DNA of 64,000 nucleotides, from assembly GCA_964624825.1 (NCBI GenBank), contig CAZUYD010000007.1, positions 14,168 to 78,167 of the forward strand, written 5' to 3'. The stretch is from Enorma sp964624825 (GTDB lineage: Bacteria > Actinomycetota > Coriobacteriia > Coriobacteriales > Coriobacteriaceae). The notes beneath the pieces were generated by a model. That model searched no databases. It was not told where the DNA came from and saw only the letters and a list, made by a program, of their open reading frames with translations. Below, piece by piece: positions 54,501 to 63,012 of the stretch. Both the position numbers and the translations under genes were made by a program. Position 1 is the stretch's first letter, and each line of letters begins with the position of its first letter.

Positions 54501-54804
54501 AAGCATTGCATGAGGGCTGCGCCAACACGTGAGCCAAGATCAGGCGACGCTGCACGGACGAAACCATCTGCCTGCCATCGCCCAGAAGCTCCCAGAGCGA
54601 CGCAATCCACGAGCTTGGCGCGGTCACCTCGACGCCGACGCCAAGGCCACGGTGCGCAAGGCTGCGCCGGCACGCATCTCGATCAGCAAAGCTCGGCACC
54701 AGCAGCACCACGCGCCCATGCTCCGCATACAATGAATCGATCAGCGCAAGCTCGGCCGTCGTAAGGTTCACCGCGGTATCGATGCGCACGACGCGAACAG
54801 CCAT
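51568..54804 (-). CDS. addB: AddB-type nuclease subunit with Fe-S cysteines
   Basis: The partner of AddA. The 1078-residue protein has an inactive-helicase-like N-terminal half and a C-terminal PD-(D/E)XK nuclease with VVIDYKNRASV. One Cys in ACPYRWLVSN and three in CTYCPVAMC at the very end are the four expected ligands of an AddB-type 4Fe-4S cluster. The middle (about 500-700) is poorly conserved with Ala-rich, low-complexity inserts. The ATG at 54804 is the first start in the frame; the ribosome binding site is a run GGGGG. Confidence 0.88.
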   Translation of the reverse strand: MAVRVVRIDTAVNLTTAELALIDSLYAEHGRVVLLVPSFADRDACRRSLAHRGLGVGVEVTAPSSWIASLWELLGDGRQMVSSVQRRLILAHVLAQPSCNASDAAPENVSSGMVDMVFEAARDMLPYLPAELQALSAGETALCDALARYRAALDERGLIETSSAAVGLAEHMERSLPACARSVVVRGVHDVPKYLLDILAAVARAGTLVFLLEEEADDEVRALAAELASRSIDDIALSDLDARAPCAPALQRVADSCSFFPVTGPFARDAAYTAIIERAVLQASGAVEPPRPVVAVASPNPRAMFHVLAPRLAAHGVSAQVGARRTLRDTRAGEALAMLADLLDRIDIEEASSWWPAPEIPDWIRSPFSGLAPVSARVARLFDTRLRKTRQMDGAALAAELESLQSREANRERARADEQGRPRRAIVVKDALDAIGVRRYGRAVQLMYEAARTAPAQAFGMLSVTGKQQELAALEAMLDVFAEARRLGVSEEQTFAVLLSCSYRAAGMCALPAHDSAPFEGAAFDGDAPVEGDAPFAGDVAPHGDDRSSPSVVFCTLDELASQPASTYGMVVLLDVDAGSYPLSRRETPVSILAEKLGCAGVHAAPVGCQRIAFARACAAGEAAALGYVARDRQADECYPALAYTELEQAHRHVASTGTNASRGSAPASSGSLARASAPMSQLALPTEASIYENLDRAGGAGTRCCAVRASGMHTLAPALHRLVLLPERSVGGRVVPRTLSASQIENYLACPYRWLVSNRMPTRRLDVAFGPIERGNFVHDVMQRFHERLIERGLMRVRPQTVEACMAEMDGAFADIVEDHRAGKYTHGKYARDEKPRAIRGALVPLDTFECRQLQAMLVELHEVVRYESEILSIFTPAQFEYVFDREGVTYAGRPLGGRIDRIDVAPSAGAGERFVVIDYKNRASVAEFACEDPTMMLDEQEPLPEDWLPGRTGDTAPKVQTLIYAQALQRVSDRSAQGAVYLGIRGPAAAGAVSDALVSSEPPAFPSDKVSGYPGVRPARSRTVRHDGSLEFQDLLDQVERAIAGELAALERGAIAPHPASDSCTYCPVAMCEKRR

Positions 54805-54889
54805 ATTCCCCCGTTCGTCTTAATTTTGAATATCCTATACGCCCGTGCGGACACAGACCCGCGCGCGCATGCGAGCACCGAACGTGAGC

Positions 54890-55579
54890 CTAGCGCTCAA
54901 GCGGGACGATCTTCGTTCCGTGCAGCTCGCGCGCGCCGAGCGCAGCAAAGACCTGCTCCGCGTTGCGATAGGTGACTCCCCCTCCCGGCATGATGACGAG
55001 CCGATCGGATGCATGGGCGATCAACCTGCGCAGCCGGGCGAAGTTCTCTTCGATCGGCGTGCCCGCCGCACCGCCATGGGTAAGGATGCGGGTAACGCCC
55101 CGTTCGGCCAACGCGTCGATCACTTCAGGCTGCTGTCCCTCATCGAGCTGATCGAACGCCATGTGAAAGGTGATATCGACGTGCTCACCGCGCTCTTTGC
55201 CCGCTTCCCGAGCAATCGCGACGAGACGCTCGAGCGCGGGGATGTCGAGAGCATATGAACCGTCTGCCTTGTGCGTGAGGCAACCCAGCACGATGCCGTC
55301 CGACCCTAAGGCAAGCGCAATCCGCGCGTCGGATTCCATCATGGCCAGCTCGGCCTCGCGATACACGAAGTCCCCTCCACGCGGGCGGATCATAGTCATC
55401 ACGCACGCCCCCCGCGCATGCGCGTAGGCAACGGCCGCCTCGATCACGCCGAATGAAGGCGTCGTACCCCCTACGGCTAGGTTGTCGCACAACTCGATTC
55501 GCGCCGCGCCGGCTTGGATCGCAGCGGGAACATGCTCCATATTCTCTGCGCAAAACTCACGCAGCACGTCGTTGGCCAT
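54890..55579 (-). CDS. cutC: CutC-family protein
   Basis: A TIM-barrel protein of the copper-homeostasis CutC family; the true biochemical role is debated. The 229-residue protein has the family signatures REFCAENMEHVPAAIQAGA, RIELCDNLAVGGTTPS, MIRPRGGDFVY and ILTHGGAAGT, and ends with the HGTKI loop. The ATG at 55579 is set by homology, with a weak GAGGGCG upstream. It is 85 nt before addB on the same strand. Confidence 0.9.
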   Translation of the reverse strand: MANDVLREFCAENMEHVPAAIQAGAARIELCDNLAVGGTTPSFGVIEAAVAYAHARGACVMTMIRPRGGDFVYREAELAMMESDARIALALGSDGIVLGCLTHKADGSYALDIPALERLVAIAREAGKERGEHVDITFHMAFDQLDEGQQPEVIDALAERGVTRILTHGGAAGTPIEENFARLRRLIAHASDRLVIMPGGGVTYRNAEQVFAALGARELHGTKIVPLER

Positions 55580-55961
55580 CACACGCCCTCGTTTCCCATA
55601 ACGAACCGTCAGTATGCACACAGCTTACCACGGAGGCATATCACGAGCCCTGCGCGCCGCACGCCGAGCTGCAACAGGCTGCCTCAGGGGCAGATCGCGC
55701 CCAAAACAAGAGGCGGGCGCAGCGCCACCCGGCCGCTACACCCGTCTTTCATCGCTCAAAAACTATGCGGAAGCACCGGCGCCTTCTTCTGCGCAGCTGC
55801 AGGACACCACCAGCTACCGCTGGGCAGCGCTGCGCGCCGCGATCGTGCATTGTATGACGCCCCGCAGCGCCATCCCATAGGGCAATGCCGTGCGCAGCGA
55901 GCGGCACGCGCACCGCGGCCACCATGGAACAGCACCGCAGCGAGAGAAGCGTTTTGAGAAC
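55580..55961. other. Intergenic region between cutC and livF, nothing recognised
   Basis: About 380 nt of GC-rich sequence without a supported gene. Small frames in it have no ribosome binding site and overlap each other. It should hold the end of the liv transcript and the start of the cutC transcript on the minus strand, but I see no strong hairpin with a T-run. Confidence 0.5.
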
Positions 55962-56663
55962 CTACCCGCCCAGATATGCCTTCCGCACATCATCGTCGCG
56001 CAAAAGCTCATCGCCCGTGCCGGTAAGGGTCACCTTGCCCGTCTCGAGCACATACCCGCGCGTCGCCACCGAAAGCGCCATCTGCGCGTTCTGCTCCACC
56101 AAAAGAATCGTCGTGCCAGCCTCATGCAGGTTCTCGATGATCTCAAAGATCTGCTCGACCAAAATGGGTGCGAGGCCCATCGACGGCTCGTCGAGCATGA
56201 GCAGCTTCGGGTTCGCCATAAGCCCGCGACCCATCGCGAGCATCTGCTGCTCGCCGCCCGAGAGCGTTCCGGCAACCTGGCGCCGGCGCTCCTTCAGGCG
56301 CGGGAAATGCGCATAGACACGCTCAAGGTTATCGGCGATGCCGTCTTTGGGCTGCGTGTAGGCACCCATGTCAAGGTTCTCCTCGACCGTCATCTCTTGG
56401 AAGATGCGGCGGCCTTCGGGCACATGCACCAGCCCGCGCTGCACGATCTTCTCGGCCGAAAGGTTCCGGATGTCCTCGCCCATGAACTTGATAGAGCCCG
56501 AACGCGAGCGCAGCAGCCCCGAAAGGGTCTTCAGCGTCGTGGACTTGCCCGCGCCGTTCGCGCCGATAAGCGCCACGATCTCGCCATCGTTCACCTCGAA
56601 GGAGATGCTCTTGATAGCGTGAATCGCCCCGTACCACACGTTGATGTTGTAGACAGACAGCAT
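55962..56663 (-). CDS. livF: Branched-chain amino-acid ABC transporter ATPase LivF
   Basis: One of the two ATPases of the LIV importer. The 233-residue protein has Walker A GANGAGKSTTL, the signature LSGGEQQMLAMGRGL, Walker B LLMLDEPSMGLAP, and the switch His replaced by the family's usual LLVEQN region. It ends DDDVRKAYLGG as LivF proteins do. It overlaps livG by one base (TAATG). Confidence 0.95.
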   Translation of the reverse strand: MLSVYNINVWYGAIHAIKSISFEVNDGEIVALIGANGAGKSTTLKTLSGLLRSRSGSIKFMGEDIRNLSAEKIVQRGLVHVPEGRRIFQEMTVEENLDMGAYTQPKDGIADNLERVYAHFPRLKERRRQVAGTLSGGEQQMLAMGRGLMANPKLLMLDEPSMGLAPILVEQIFEIIENLHEAGTTILLVEQNAQMALSVATRGYVLETGKVTLTGTGDELLRDDDVRKAYLGG

Positions 56664-57517
56664 TACGCCACGGCCCCCTTCTGCTTGCCCAGATAGGCCT
56701 CGATGACGGCATCGTTTTGCTGAATCTCTTCAGGGGTGCCCTTCGCGATGATTTTGCCGAAGTTGAGCACGCAGATGCCCTCGCAGATGTTCATAACGAG
56801 ATTCATATCGTGCTCGATGATCATGACGGCGATGCCGAACTGGTCGCGAATCTTGACGATGTTCTCCATGAGCTCGGCGGTCTCGGAAGGGTTCATGCCT
56901 GCCGCAGGCTCGTCGAGCAACAGGAGCTTCGGGTTCGTCGCAAGCGCGCGCAGGATCTCGAGCCGGCGCTGCGCACCATACGGCAGCGATGACGCCTCGT
57001 GGTCTGCCAGATGAGCCATGTCGAAGATGTCGAGCAGCTCGATTGCGCGCTCATGCATCTCCTTCTCGCCCTTCCAGAACGTGGGAAACCGCAGCACGCC
57101 GGAAAGCGCCGAATAGCGAATTTGGTTATGCAGACCCACCTTGATGTTTTCCTCAACCGTCAGGTTTGAAAACAGGCGGATGTTCTGGAAGGTGCGCGCG
57201 ATGCCCGCACGGCTCACCTTCGCGGTGTCCATGTGGCTCGTATCCATACCGTCGAGCAAGATCGTGCCCGTTGTGGGCGCGTAGACCTTGGTGAGCAGGT
57301 TAAAGATGGTGGTCTTGCCCGCGCCGTTGGGGCCGATGACGCCGCAGATCTCGGTGGGGCTGACGGTGATGTTGAAATCATCCACGGCCTTGAGGCCACC
57401 GAACTCAATACCCAGATGGACGCACTCGAGAACGGGCGGTTTCTCCACATCGCGCTCGGGCACGATGGAACGGCTGGGAACGGGCACCATTTTCGCTCGG
57501 GCGAACTTCTTAGGCAT
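56663..57517 (-). CDS. livG: Branched-chain amino-acid ABC transporter ATPase LivG
   Basis: The second ATPase of the importer. The 284-residue protein has Walker A GPNGAGKTTIF, the LivG-type FQNIRLFSNLTVEEN, the signature region SLPYGAQRRLEILRAL (LPYGAQR in place of LSGGQ, normal for LivG) and Walker B LLLLDEPAAGMNP. The ATG at 57517 follows AAGGAGGTG. It overlaps the end of livM by 8 nt. Confidence 0.95.
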   Translation of the reverse strand: MPKKFARAKMVPVPSRSIVPERDVEKPPVLECVHLGIEFGGLKAVDDFNITVSPTEICGVIGPNGAGKTTIFNLLTKVYAPTTGTILLDGMDTSHMDTAKVSRAGIARTFQNIRLFSNLTVEENIKVGLHNQIRYSALSGVLRFPTFWKGEKEMHERAIELLDIFDMAHLADHEASSLPYGAQRRLEILRALATNPKLLLLDEPAAGMNPSETAELMENIVKIRDQFGIAVMIIEHDMNLVMNICEGICVLNFGKIIAKGTPEEIQQNDAVIEAYLGKQKGAVA

Positions 57518-58592
57518 CTTGCACCTCCTTCGAATCGAGGCGCCGTGGCCGGATGCGCCCGATGAGCGTCTTGATCGCCGGGCTGTTCTTGAGAAGCATG
57601 ACCGCGATGAGCACGATGGCGTATACGAGCATGCGGTAATCGGAGAAGCCGCGCAGCGCCTCGGGCAGGATGGTGAGAAGCGTAGCCGCGATGATCGAGC
57701 CGCGCATATTGCCCAAGCCGCCAAGCACGACGAACACCAACACGAGAATCGAGGTGTTGAAGTCGAATTGCGAGGCGGTGAGCTGCGAGTAGTTAAGGCC
57801 GTACAGCGCCCCCGCCGAGCCCGCGAGCGCCGCGGACACCACGAACGCGATCATGCGGTACTTGGTGACCGACAAGCCCGCGCTCTCGGCCGCGATGCGG
57901 TTGTCGCGCACCGCCATGATGGCGCGACCGGTACGGCTGCGCACCAGGTTGAGCACCACGACGAGCGCAACCATGATGAGCACGAAGCCGACCGCGAACG
58001 TGGAGATGCGCGCATTGCCGGCAACGCCCTGCGCGCCCTTGATGATCTCGATGCCGCCCTCGGCAAGGTTGAGGTCAGATACCGAGACCCCGCCCCGCAG
58101 GTTGAAAAGAACGTGCAGGCCGCTGGAATCGAAGCCCACGAACAGGCAGTTGACGAGCTCTTTGATGATCTCGCCGAACGCGAGCGTCACGATAGCGAGG
58201 TAGTCACCGTGCAAGCGCATGACCGGAAGCCCGATGAGAAAGCCGGCGATCGCGGCGAACACGGCGCCGACCGCGAGCGCAACGAGCAGGCTCACAAGCT
58301 CGGAGCAACCGCTCGCAAGCATGCAGCGCGCGCAGACGACGCCCGTGAACGCGCCGACGCTCACGAAGCCCGCATGGCCGAGGGAAAGCTCGCCCGAGAT
58401 GCCCACCACGAGGTTCAGCGAGACCGCCATGACGATGTAGCAGCAGATGGGCACGAGCTGACCGGAGAGAGACCGGTTGATGAAGCCTCCCGTTTGCAGA
58501 ATGGAGACCACGATGAAGGCCACGATAACCATGCCGTAGGTGATAAAATCCGACCGCCTGGTGCGGTTTGAACGAAGCGTCTTCATGCCCAT
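57510..58592 (-). CDS. livM: Branched-chain amino-acid ABC transporter permease LivM
   Basis: One permease of the importer, 360 residues with about ten membrane helices. It has GISGELSLGHAGFVSVGAF and the EAA-like loop RTGRAIMAVRDNRIAAESAGL typical of LivM. A GTG directly before the ATG at 58592 is an alternative start. It lies immediately downstream of livH. Confidence 0.94.
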   Translation of the reverse strand: MGMKTLRSNRTRRSDFITYGMVIVAFIVVSILQTGGFINRSLSGQLVPICCYIVMAVSLNLVVGISGELSLGHAGFVSVGAFTGVVCARCMLASGCSELVSLLVALAVGAVFAAIAGFLIGLPVMRLHGDYLAIVTLAFGEIIKELVNCLFVGFDSSGLHVLFNLRGGVSVSDLNLAEGGIEIIKGAQGVAGNARISTFAVGFVLIMVALVVVLNLVRSRTGRAIMAVRDNRIAAESAGLSVTKYRMIAFVVSAALAGSAGALYGLNYSQLTASQFDFNTSILVLVFVVLGGLGNMRGSIIAATLLTILPEALRGFSDYRMLVYAIVLIAVMLLKNSPAIKTLIGRIRPRRLDSKEVQDA

Positions 58593-58595
58593 CAC

Positions 58596-59477
58596 CTACA
58601 CCTTCTCCGGCACGTACTTGCCCAGAAGGCCGGCAGGGCGCACGAGCAGCACGATGATGAGCACCGCAAACACGATGGAGTTCGCGATGTTCGTGGAGAT
58701 GTATGCCTTCGCCATGGCTTCGATGATGCCGATGAGGATACCGCCCAAGAAGGCGCCGGGAATGGACCCGATGCCGCCGAAAACCGCCGCCGTAAACGCC
58801 TTGATGCCCGGCATGGAACCCGTCGTGGGCTGCAAGGTGGGCGAATAGGAGCACAGCAGCACGCCAGCGATGGCTGCGAGCGCAGAGCCGATGGCGAAGG
58901 TCAAAGAGATCGTGCGGTTCACGTTGATGCCCATGAGCTGCGCCGCACCTTTATCCTCAGAGCAGGCGCGCATGGCCTTTCCCACCTTTGTCTTCGAGGT
59001 GAACCACATGAGCGCGAGCATGATGACGATGCATGCAACGATCGTCACCAGCGAAACCGCGGACACGTTGAACGCCGCGAGAAACCCAGGGACGCTGAAG
59101 CTCACGATGGCTGTGAAGTTCTTGGGCGTGGCGCCCCAGATGAGCTGCGCCGCGTTCTGAAGGAAGTAGCTCACGCCAATGGCGGTGATGAGCACCGCAA
59201 GCGACCCCGCCTGGCGAAGCGGCCGATACGCGAGCCCCTCGATTACAACACCGAGGACCAGGCAGGCAGCCATCGCGATCACCACAGATACGAGCGCGGG
59301 GAGCCCCAGGTACGACGTGACGCAAAACGAGACGTACGCGCCCACCATGATGACGTCGCCATGGGCGAAATTGAGCATCTTGGCGATGCCGTACACCATC
59401 GTGTAGCCGAGCGCGATGATGGCATACACGCTCCCGAGGCTGAGACCGCTCACCAGATATTGAAGAAAGTACTGCAC
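58596..59477 (-). CDS. livH: Branched-chain amino-acid ABC transporter permease LivH
   Basis: The other permease, 293 residues with about eight membrane helices. It begins QYFLQYLVSGLSLGSVYAI with YGIAKMLNFAHGDVIMVGAY, and has the loop TKVGKAMRACSEDKGAAQLMGI, all typical of LivH. The start is GTG at 59477 behind AAGGAGGAGG. A terminator-like structure separates it from livK. Confidence 0.94.
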   Translation of the reverse strand: MQYFLQYLVSGLSLGSVYAIIALGYTMVYGIAKMLNFAHGDVIMVGAYVSFCVTSYLGLPALVSVVIAMAACLVLGVVIEGLAYRPLRQAGSLAVLITAIGVSYFLQNAAQLIWGATPKNFTAIVSFSVPGFLAAFNVSAVSLVTIVACIVIMLALMWFTSKTKVGKAMRACSEDKGAAQLMGINVNRTISLTFAIGSALAAIAGVLLCSYSPTLQPTTGSMPGIKAFTAAVFGGIGSIPGAFLGGILIGIIEAMAKAYISTNIANSIVFAVLIIVLLVRPAGLLGKYVPEKV

Positions 59478-59538
59478 GCCTCCTCCTTTGCTTCTCTGGC
59501 GCCAAAGCCCCGCGAAGGGCCCGGCTCAACCAACCGAC

Positions 59539-59620
59539 AAAAAACCGACGGGCAGGGCAACCGCACATGGCCGCCCTGCCCGACCGAAAACCACTCGCGG
59601 CTATCTTGGTTAAGATAGCC
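59539..59620 (-). terminator. Two tandem hairpins between livK and livH (partial terminator)
   Basis: On the minus strand a first perfect 9-bp stem (59599-59607 with 59612-59620, loop of 4) is followed by a 10-bp stem (CGGGCAGGGC at 59549-59558 with 59573-59582) and a run of six T (59539-59544 as A). The second is a good intrinsic terminator. It follows livK and would let livK be made in excess over the downstream permeases and ATPases. Confidence 0.8.
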
Positions 59621-59632
59621 GGTATCGATCGA

Positions 59633-60820
59633 TTACACCTCTACGTAGAGGCCGTCCTGGATCTGGTAGGCGCGAGGCTCCTTGGAGACCTCACCCGAGG
59701 CGTCCCAGGTCAACGTGCCCGTCGTGCCCTCGAACGTGAGCTCCGGCATGACGGCGATCAAAGCCTCGCAGATCTCTTCGGCGCTCATATCGGGCGTGAC
59801 GCCGGCCTCATCGATGGCGGCCTTGACGACGTAGACGGAATCGTAGCCGTCGGCGGCGAACTGGTCGGGCGTCGCATCGTACGCCTCGTTGTACGCGCTC
59901 ACGAAGTCGGCGTTGTTCTCGTCGTCCGCAGCGAACGGCGTCAGCAAAATGGTGCCCTCGGCGAGCGCCGAATCGAAGCCCTCGACGCCCAGGATGCCGT
60001 CGGCGCCGTCGCAGCCAAAGACGGTCACGTCATAGCCCATGCTGTCGGCCTGGGTAAGCAGCACCGAAAGCGGCGTGTAATAGATGGGCGCGAAGATCAT
60101 CGTGGCGCCCGCGGCCTGCGCGGTCGTGAGCTGCGAGCTGAAATCGGTCTGGGTGTCGGCCGTAAAGGACAGGCTGTCATCGACGACGTTCAGGCCAAGG
60201 GAGTCGGCGGTGTCCAGGAAACCATCGCGGATGCCGGTGGAATACGCGTCATCGCTACGATAGAGGATCGCGATGGCGGCATCGGGGTAGTTGTTCGCGA
60301 TGATCTCGGCTGCGCTCTCGCCCTGGTTGGGATCGGTGAAGCAGGTCTGGAACACGTTGTCCTTGCCAGCGGTCACGTCGGTGGACGAGGCGGACGGGGT
60401 GATCTCGAAGACGCGGTCCTCATAGGCCTCCGCCGCGACGGAGACGCACGAACCGGTGGTCACCGCGCCGACGAGCACCTGCATGCCGTTGTCCATAAGG
60501 GTGTTGTATGCGTTGACGGCCGTCTCGGGATCGGCGACATCGTCTTCGACCTGCAGCTCGAACTGAACGTCGCCCGCAGCGTTGATCTCGTCGACAGCGA
60601 TCTGGGCACCCTGGCTCGCCGAGATGCCATACGAGGCGGCATCGCCGGTCAGCGGGCCGATGAAGCCGAGCTTGAAGGCAGAGCTGGAGCTCGAGCCGCT
60701 TCCGCTGTCGCTGTCGCTGGAGCAACCGGCAAGCACGCCGACGAGGCCGAGACCGGCAGTGCCGGCAACCAGGCTCCTACGGCTAATCGAAACGTTCTGC
60801 ATGTTCCCGAACATAGACAT
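59633..60820 (-). CDS. livK: Branched-chain amino-acid ABC transporter binding lipoprotein LivK
   Basis: The extracellular receptor of the importer. The 395-residue protein has a twin-Arg-like SRRSLVAGTAGLGLVGV and the lipobox LAGC, then a Ser/Gly/Asp-rich spacer, so it should be a lipid-anchored protein. The rest is the type I periplasmic-binding fold (LGFIGPLTGDAASYG and on). The ATG at 60820 was chosen because GAGGAG lies just upstream; ATGs at 60838 and 60814 are alternatives. It is the first gene of the liv operon. Confidence 0.92.
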   Translation of the reverse strand: MSMFGNMQNVSISRRSLVAGTAGLGLVGVLAGCSSDSDSGSGSSSSSAFKLGFIGPLTGDAASYGISASQGAQIAVDEINAAGDVQFELQVEDDVADPETAVNAYNTLMDNGMQVLVGAVTTGSCVSVAAEAYEDRVFEITPSASSTDVTAGKDNVFQTCFTDPNQGESAAEIIANNYPDAAIAILYRSDDAYSTGIRDGFLDTADSLGLNVVDDSLSFTADTQTDFSSQLTTAQAAGATMIFAPIYYTPLSVLLTQADSMGYDVTVFGCDGADGILGVEGFDSALAEGTILLTPFAADDENNADFVSAYNEAYDATPDQFAADGYDSVYVVKAAIDEAGVTPDMSAEEICEALIAVMPELTFEGTTGTLTWDASGEVSKEPRAYQIQDGLYVEV

Positions 60821-61232
60821 GCACTGCTCCTCTCGCATCACGCCGGCCGTGCCGGCAGACCGTTGTTCGCGGGGCATCGCACGCCCCACCCCTATTCCCC
60901 TGAACATAGTGATAATCAGGTGGTTCGTGCTAGAATACTCCGATTTTTCGCACCTGGTAAGGCCAATGCGCCATTTAAGGGAACGTGTATGCGCAAAGCG
61001 TGCGCACGGCCGCCGTCAACCTGCTATTTTTATACGTATTGCATGCTCAAACAGCATGTTACATCTCTGTTTCACGGTGGCTCGCCCCCGCTGCGAGATA
61101 CCGGTGGCAACCAGCGCTTATCTGCTCGGCGCGCGAGACCCGGGGGCGGGTGCAAGACGGGTGCCCGGCCGACATCGGATATTTGCTATGCTACAACCCC
61201 AGATGCAGAATATCGATGTAGAGGAGACGCGC
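60821..61232. other. Divergent regulatory region of livK and hom
   Basis: No gene, although a short frame at about 60988 has an ATG without a ribosome binding site. It holds the livK promoter and, nearer hom, an inverted repeat CATGCT-N5-AGCATG at 61042-61058 next to an AT-rich stretch. A TATGCT at 61187-61192 could be a hom -10 box, but its -35 partner is poor. Confidence 0.5.
60932..60960 (-). promoter_or_regulatory. Candidate livK promoter
   Basis: On the minus strand TTACCA (60960-60955), a 17-nt spacer and TATTCT (60937-60932) match a housekeeping promoter at four of six positions each. Transcription would start near 60925, leaving a leader of about 105 nt before livK. Confidence 0.5.
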
Positions 61233-62576
61233 ATGTCACACACCGCTTCGAACGCTACGCGCACCGTGCACGTTGGACTTATCGGCCTGGGGACGGTAGG
61301 CGGCGGGGTCGCCCGCACGATCGCGCGCCATCGCGACAAATATCGCTCTGAATACGGCATCGACGTGCGCGTGGCGAAGGCATGCGCCCTTGAGCGCGAG
61401 CAGGCCGCCGCGCTGGGACTCGAGGATGCGTTCGTCTCCGATTGGCGCGAGGTCGTCTCCGACCCCGCCATCGATGTCGTGGTTGAGCTTATCGGAGGGG
61501 AGCACCCTGCGACCGAGATTTTCGAGGCAGCCTTCGCCGCAGGCAAGCACGTGGTCACGGCGAACAAGGCGCTGCTCGGCCGCAACATGGAACGCCTCTG
61601 CACGCAAGCCGCAGAAGCCGGCGTCCAGCTGCGATGCGAGGCATCGTCGGGCGGCGGCATCCCCATCGTGAACGCACTTGAGCACGCGCTCCATGGCAAC
61701 GAGATGCTTACCGTGGCGGGCATCCTGAACGGCACCACGAACTACATCCTCACCCGCATGACCGCCGAAGGGCTGGGGTTTGAAGAGGTGCTGGCAGATG
61801 CCCAGCGCTTGGGATATGCCGAGGCCGATCCCACCGCCGACGTGGACGGGTTCGACGCCGCGAGCAAGGTCGCCATCCTCTCCTCCATCGCCTTCAGCAC
61901 CCGCGTAACCACCGATGACGTGTATATGCAGGGCATTCGCAACGTCTCGGCGCTCGACATCGAGCAGGCGCGCGCGCTCGGCTACACGGTCAAGCTGCTC
62001 GGCATCGCGCGCAAGACCGCAGACGGCATCGATGCGCGCGTACATCCCACGATGATCCCCGCCGACCATGTGCTCGCAGGGGTTTCGGGCGCCATGAACG
62101 CCGTGTACGCCGTAGGCGACGCGGTGGGCGAGACCATGTTCTACGGCGCGGGAGCCGGCTCCTTCCCCACCGCGAGCGCGGTGGTTGGCGACATCTTGGA
62201 GCTCGCCGACCCCATCGTCCACGGCTCGGCGCCCATGCCCGAGCCGGCGCCGTTTGCGCGCACGATGCCCATCCGCCCGATGCCCGAGCTCGAAACGAAG
62301 TATTACCTGCGTCTCACCATCGCCGATAACGCAGACACGCTGGGCGTGGTAGCGGCCGTGCTCGGCACCCATCAGATTCCGATGAACTCGCTCACGCGCG
62401 TCGCCGGAGATACAGACGGGCTGTGCTCGATCATCATCCTGACCGATACCGCACGCGAGCGCGACGTCTCCGCCGCCTGCACCGAGCTCGAAGCCCTCGA
62501 TGGCGCGCAAGGCGCGGTGAGCGTCATCCGCATCGAGGACACATCCGCCTGGACGCTCGGCGTCGAGGAAAACTAA
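61233..62576 (+). CDS. hom: Homoserine dehydrogenase
   Basis: Reduces aspartate semialdehyde to homoserine on the way to threonine and methionine. The 447-residue protein has the NAD(P) motif GLIGLGTVGGGV (about 14-25), VTANKALL, the catalytic GGGIPI and ILNGTTNYILTRM, and DPTADVDGFDAASK with the catalytic Lys. A C-terminal ACT domain (about 355-435) suggests feedback control, probably by threonine. The ATG at 61233 follows GAGGAG. Confidence 0.95.
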   Translation: MSHTASNATRTVHVGLIGLGTVGGGVARTIARHRDKYRSEYGIDVRVAKACALEREQAAALGLEDAFVSDWREVVSDPAIDVVVELIGGEHPATEIFEAAFAAGKHVVTANKALLGRNMERLCTQAAEAGVQLRCEASSGGGIPIVNALEHALHGNEMLTVAGILNGTTNYILTRMTAEGLGFEEVLADAQRLGYAEADPTADVDGFDAASKVAILSSIAFSTRVTTDDVYMQGIRNVSALDIEQARALGYTVKLLGIARKTADGIDARVHPTMIPADHVLAGVSGAMNAVYAVGDAVGETMFYGAGAGSFPTASAVVGDILELADPIVHGSAPMPEPAPFARTMPIRPMPELETKYYLRLTIADNADTLGVVAAVLGTHQIPMNSLTRVAGDTDGLCSIIILTDTARERDVSAACTELEALDGAQGAVSVIRIEDTSAWTLGVEEN

Positions 62577-63012
62577 CGCTGCGGGCACGCGGAGAAAATC
62601 CCTCGGTCGCGCTGCTCGCGGCCTCGGTCATGACTAACGCTGCGGGCACGCGAAGCAAATACGTGCAGGCAGCAACTTGGGCAGGGAGGTTCCGCTTCGT
62701 GCCTCCCTGCAGTCCTAAAAAGCTCTGAGGCGATTTTTAGCACGAGAAGACCGCCTGAAAGGTCTGGCTGGCTAAAAGTCGCTTCGGAGCTGCTACGCCC
62801 GCCGTGTACGCAACCCTCATGGTGCTCACGCAACTCCGCTCCACCAAGAACATCGTTTGTAGCAGAAATGGCATTTGATACCCGGCGCCAAATTAGCGCT
62901 CTGCAATTCGAAGGCGTTTCAAGCGGCGCCGTGCACAGAAGCATGCGCACTCTGTCGTATCATTAGGGCGGTATGCAACCGCCCCTGGGGGCAGAATTGA
63001 AGGGCAGGCAGA
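62577..63012. other. hom-purL intergenic region with a direct repeat and hairpins
   Basis: No gene. ACTAACGCTGCGGGCACGCG occurs at 62572-62591, covering the hom stop, and again at 62633-62652. A 9-bp stem (62681-62689 with 62702-62710) may end the hom transcript. CTAAAAA and TTTTTAG arms lie near 62715-62740. Close to purL, GGGCGGT-ATGCA-ACCGCCC (62966-62984) forms a leader hairpin behind a TATCAT that could be a -10 box. Confidence 0.6.
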
